Shown here piece by piece: positions 62,709 to 64,000 of a stretch of 64,000 nucleotides of DNA. A model generated the notes under the pieces. The model had not been told where the DNA came from. It was given only the letters and a program-made list of their open reading frames with translations, and ran no database searches. How positions within the stretch are numbered: the stretch's first letter is position 1; every line of letters begins with the position of its first letter. Source of the stretch: an uncultured Christensenella sp. GTDB taxonomy: Bacteria > Bacillota > Clostridia > Christensenellales > Borkfalkiaceae. A program made the position numbers and the translations under genes. The DNA lies in the NCBI GenBank assembly GCA_910577375.1, contig CAJTLT010000004.1:1-64000 (forward strand), read 5' to 3'.

Positions 62709-64000
62709 TTAAATTATTTTTATATCCCTTTCGGTTTCTACAACCCCTGCCTTTTCGAAATCGGGCATAAGATATACAACTCCGCTATATTCTTTTTCCG
62801 TTTTAACGTAAACGGTATCTGCGCCCGCTTTGCATCTGATAAATTTTTCTCCGCCGAAATTTAAAAATTCTTCCGCCTCGGCCGCGATACCGTTTTCCGA
62901 AACGGCGAAATCTTCGGCGCGGCATTCAAGTTTAAGGGAAGCCGCCAACGCTTTTTTCATACCGAGCGCAGCAAAAATTTTTTGCGAAACCGCATCGGAA
63001 ACGGCGAAAAACGCTCCGTTTATTTCAAACCCGAAGTTTACGGTTTTTACGCGTTTGGACTTCCCGTTTATTTCTTCCGTTTTAACCGCCTTGCGTTTGA
63101 CGAATTTACAGCTGAGCGTACTGTTTTCGGGCATGGGTTCAACGATATTTTTACCGTCGGCAATCAAGGTTATTTTTTTGAAATCCAGCCCGACGTTTAC
63201 GGTTTCGCCGCCGTCATAATCCGCATTGACCGCGTAAAGACGTTTGCCGCCGAGAGTTAAAGAAAGCAGCTTTACCCCGTTGATATCCTCGCACGAAACG
63301 GCTTTTGCCTTAATGCTTCCGCCGGCTGTTACCGCGTTTGCGGGAATAAGCGCCTGATATTTTCCGTCGGGGCATTTTACCGCCTGAGGCAAGCCGAGTT
63401 CGGCACCAAGGAAACAGAGTTTGCCGTTTTTCACTTCGCAATCGAGGTAGTTATATTCGGGAACGCGAGGCAAAACCGAACGTTCCGTTTCTTTATCGAA
63501 AAGGCGTATCCTTTCCAGATTAAGCGCAACGCCGATTATATCGCCCGTTTTAATCTCTTTGCCGCTGTTGTCTTTTAAAACGATTTTCGTGGGGCTTTCG
63601 GTTTCTCCGCCGTTAAGGTTTATATCGCCGTAGACGAGCGTTTCGTTGCCGAGCTCTTCTTTATGCGACACGACCGCTTTAATAACCGCTTTTTTGTTAT
63701 TGTCTTCTTCTGACGCGAGTGAAATATCTTCTGCGCGCAGGCCTATATATACTTTGGTTTTGCCGTCGAGATAAGCGGGTTTAGCCTTATACAGCATAGA
63801 ATACGGCACTTTTATTTCAACGTTTGCATAATCGAATTTTATGATTACTTCTTCCCCCGTTTTGCAGAGCGTTCCTTCGAAGAAGTTCATTTGCGGAGTG
63901 CCGATAAAGCTTGCCACGAACTTGTTTTCGGGATAGTTATACAGATTTTTGGGCGTATCTATCTGCTGGACGAAACCGTCTTTCATTACGACTATGCGGG
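62709..64000 (-). CDS. Sugar ABC transporter ATPase, C-terminal part (partial)
   Basis: 430 codons are visible and the frame is open past the right edge. The start ...VVMKDGFVQQIDTPKNLYNYP is the end of a MsmX/UgpC nucleotide-binding domain (the D-loop/H-loop part lies beyond the edge). Then comes FVASFIGTPQMNFFEG and the TOBE/MOP regulatory domain, with IGLRAEDISL and VYGDINLNG. A typical protein would stop about 130 residues after MKDG; this one has some 290 more, with further small beta domains (about 140-425 from MKDG). This long tail is odd and could hold a second regulatory or interaction module. Downstream glgP points to glucan or malto-oligosaccharide use. Confidence 0.85.
   Translation of the reverse strand, partial: RIVVMKDGFVQQIDTPKNLYNYPENKFVASFIGTPQMNFFEGTLCKTGEEVIIKFDYANVEIKVPYSMLYKAKPAYLDGKTKVYIGLRAEDISLASEEDNNKKAVIKAVVSHKEELGNETLVYGDINLNGGETESPTKIVLKDNSGKEIKTGDIIGVALNLERIRLFDKETERSVLPRVPEYNYLDCEVKNGKLCFLGAELGLPQAVKCPDGKYQALIPANAVTAGGSIKAKAVSCEDINGVKLLSLTLGGKRLYAVNADYDGGETVNVGLDFKKITLIADGKNIVEPMPENSTLSCKFVKRKAVKTEEINGKSKRVKTVNFGFEINGAFFAVSDAVSQKIFAALGMKKALAASLKLECRAEDFAVSENGIAAEAEEFLNFGGEKFIRCKAGADTVYVKTEKEYSGVVYLMPDFEKAGVVETERDIKII

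Overview
The window reads as chromosomal DNA of a strictly anaerobic, fermentative Firmicute of the class Clostridia, probably an uncultured gut lineage (inference; Christensenellales-like is only a guess). The reasons are a trimeric [FeFe] hydrogenase, an oxygen-sensitive class III ribonucleotide reductase with NrdR boxes, a Rex repressor, purine-rich ribosome binding sites, sigma-A type promoters and Gram-positive surface proteins without an outer-membrane system. Almost every gene is on the minus strand.

Layout: 0.2-2.2 kb, a GltD-like oxidoreductase, a HIT protein and a small Cys-rich protein. 2.3-2.7 kb, a plus-strand remnant of glycogen branching enzyme. 2.8-4.9 kb, an InlB-repeat lipoprotein. 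5.1-9.2 kb, the hydABC hydrogenase operon. 9.4-11.1 kb, a two-component system. 11.2-12.4 kb, a glycosyltransferase. 12.5-31.6 kb, two giant paralogous surface proteins (2861 and about 3455 aa) built from lectin-like N-terminal modules, a beta-helix and about 20 MBG-type repeats each. The larger has a C-terminal membrane anchor and a long leader with two predicted terminators. 32-39 kb, an NSS-family transporter, a ROK glucokinase-rex operon, and nrdD-nrdG-dut.

39.3-51.9 kb is the most unusual part: seven tightly packed minus-strand genes. They encode an HD-RyR-SLOG-like protein, a membrane protein with two Rossmann domains and a RyR-like domain, a radical SAM/SPASM enzyme, a 786-aa unknown, a KGGSGRTT variant ATPase, an 805-aa unknown, and a TIR protein. 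TIR, SLOG, RyR and HD domains are parts of nucleotide-messenger conflict systems. The radical SAM, KGGxGR ATPase and TIR set recalls actinobacterial Fxs clusters. I do not recognise this combination as a named system and propose it as the candidate undescribed system.

51.9-64 kb: glycerol kinase, a 50-aa plus-strand ORF, an SPFH/ribbon-helix-helix/membrane protein/ATP-grasp operon behind a palindromic operator, an HNH protein, a CPBP protease, a SIR2-TPR protein followed by a 58-aa acidic protein (a second defence-like locus), glycogen phosphorylase, and the 3' part of a sugar ABC transporter ATPase with an unusually long C-terminus.

Functionally, sugar uptake, glucokinase and glycogen breakdown feed fermentation, with NADH reoxidised through the hydrogenase. 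Rex is the expected redox sensor, although I could not find a convincing Rex operator at hydABC.
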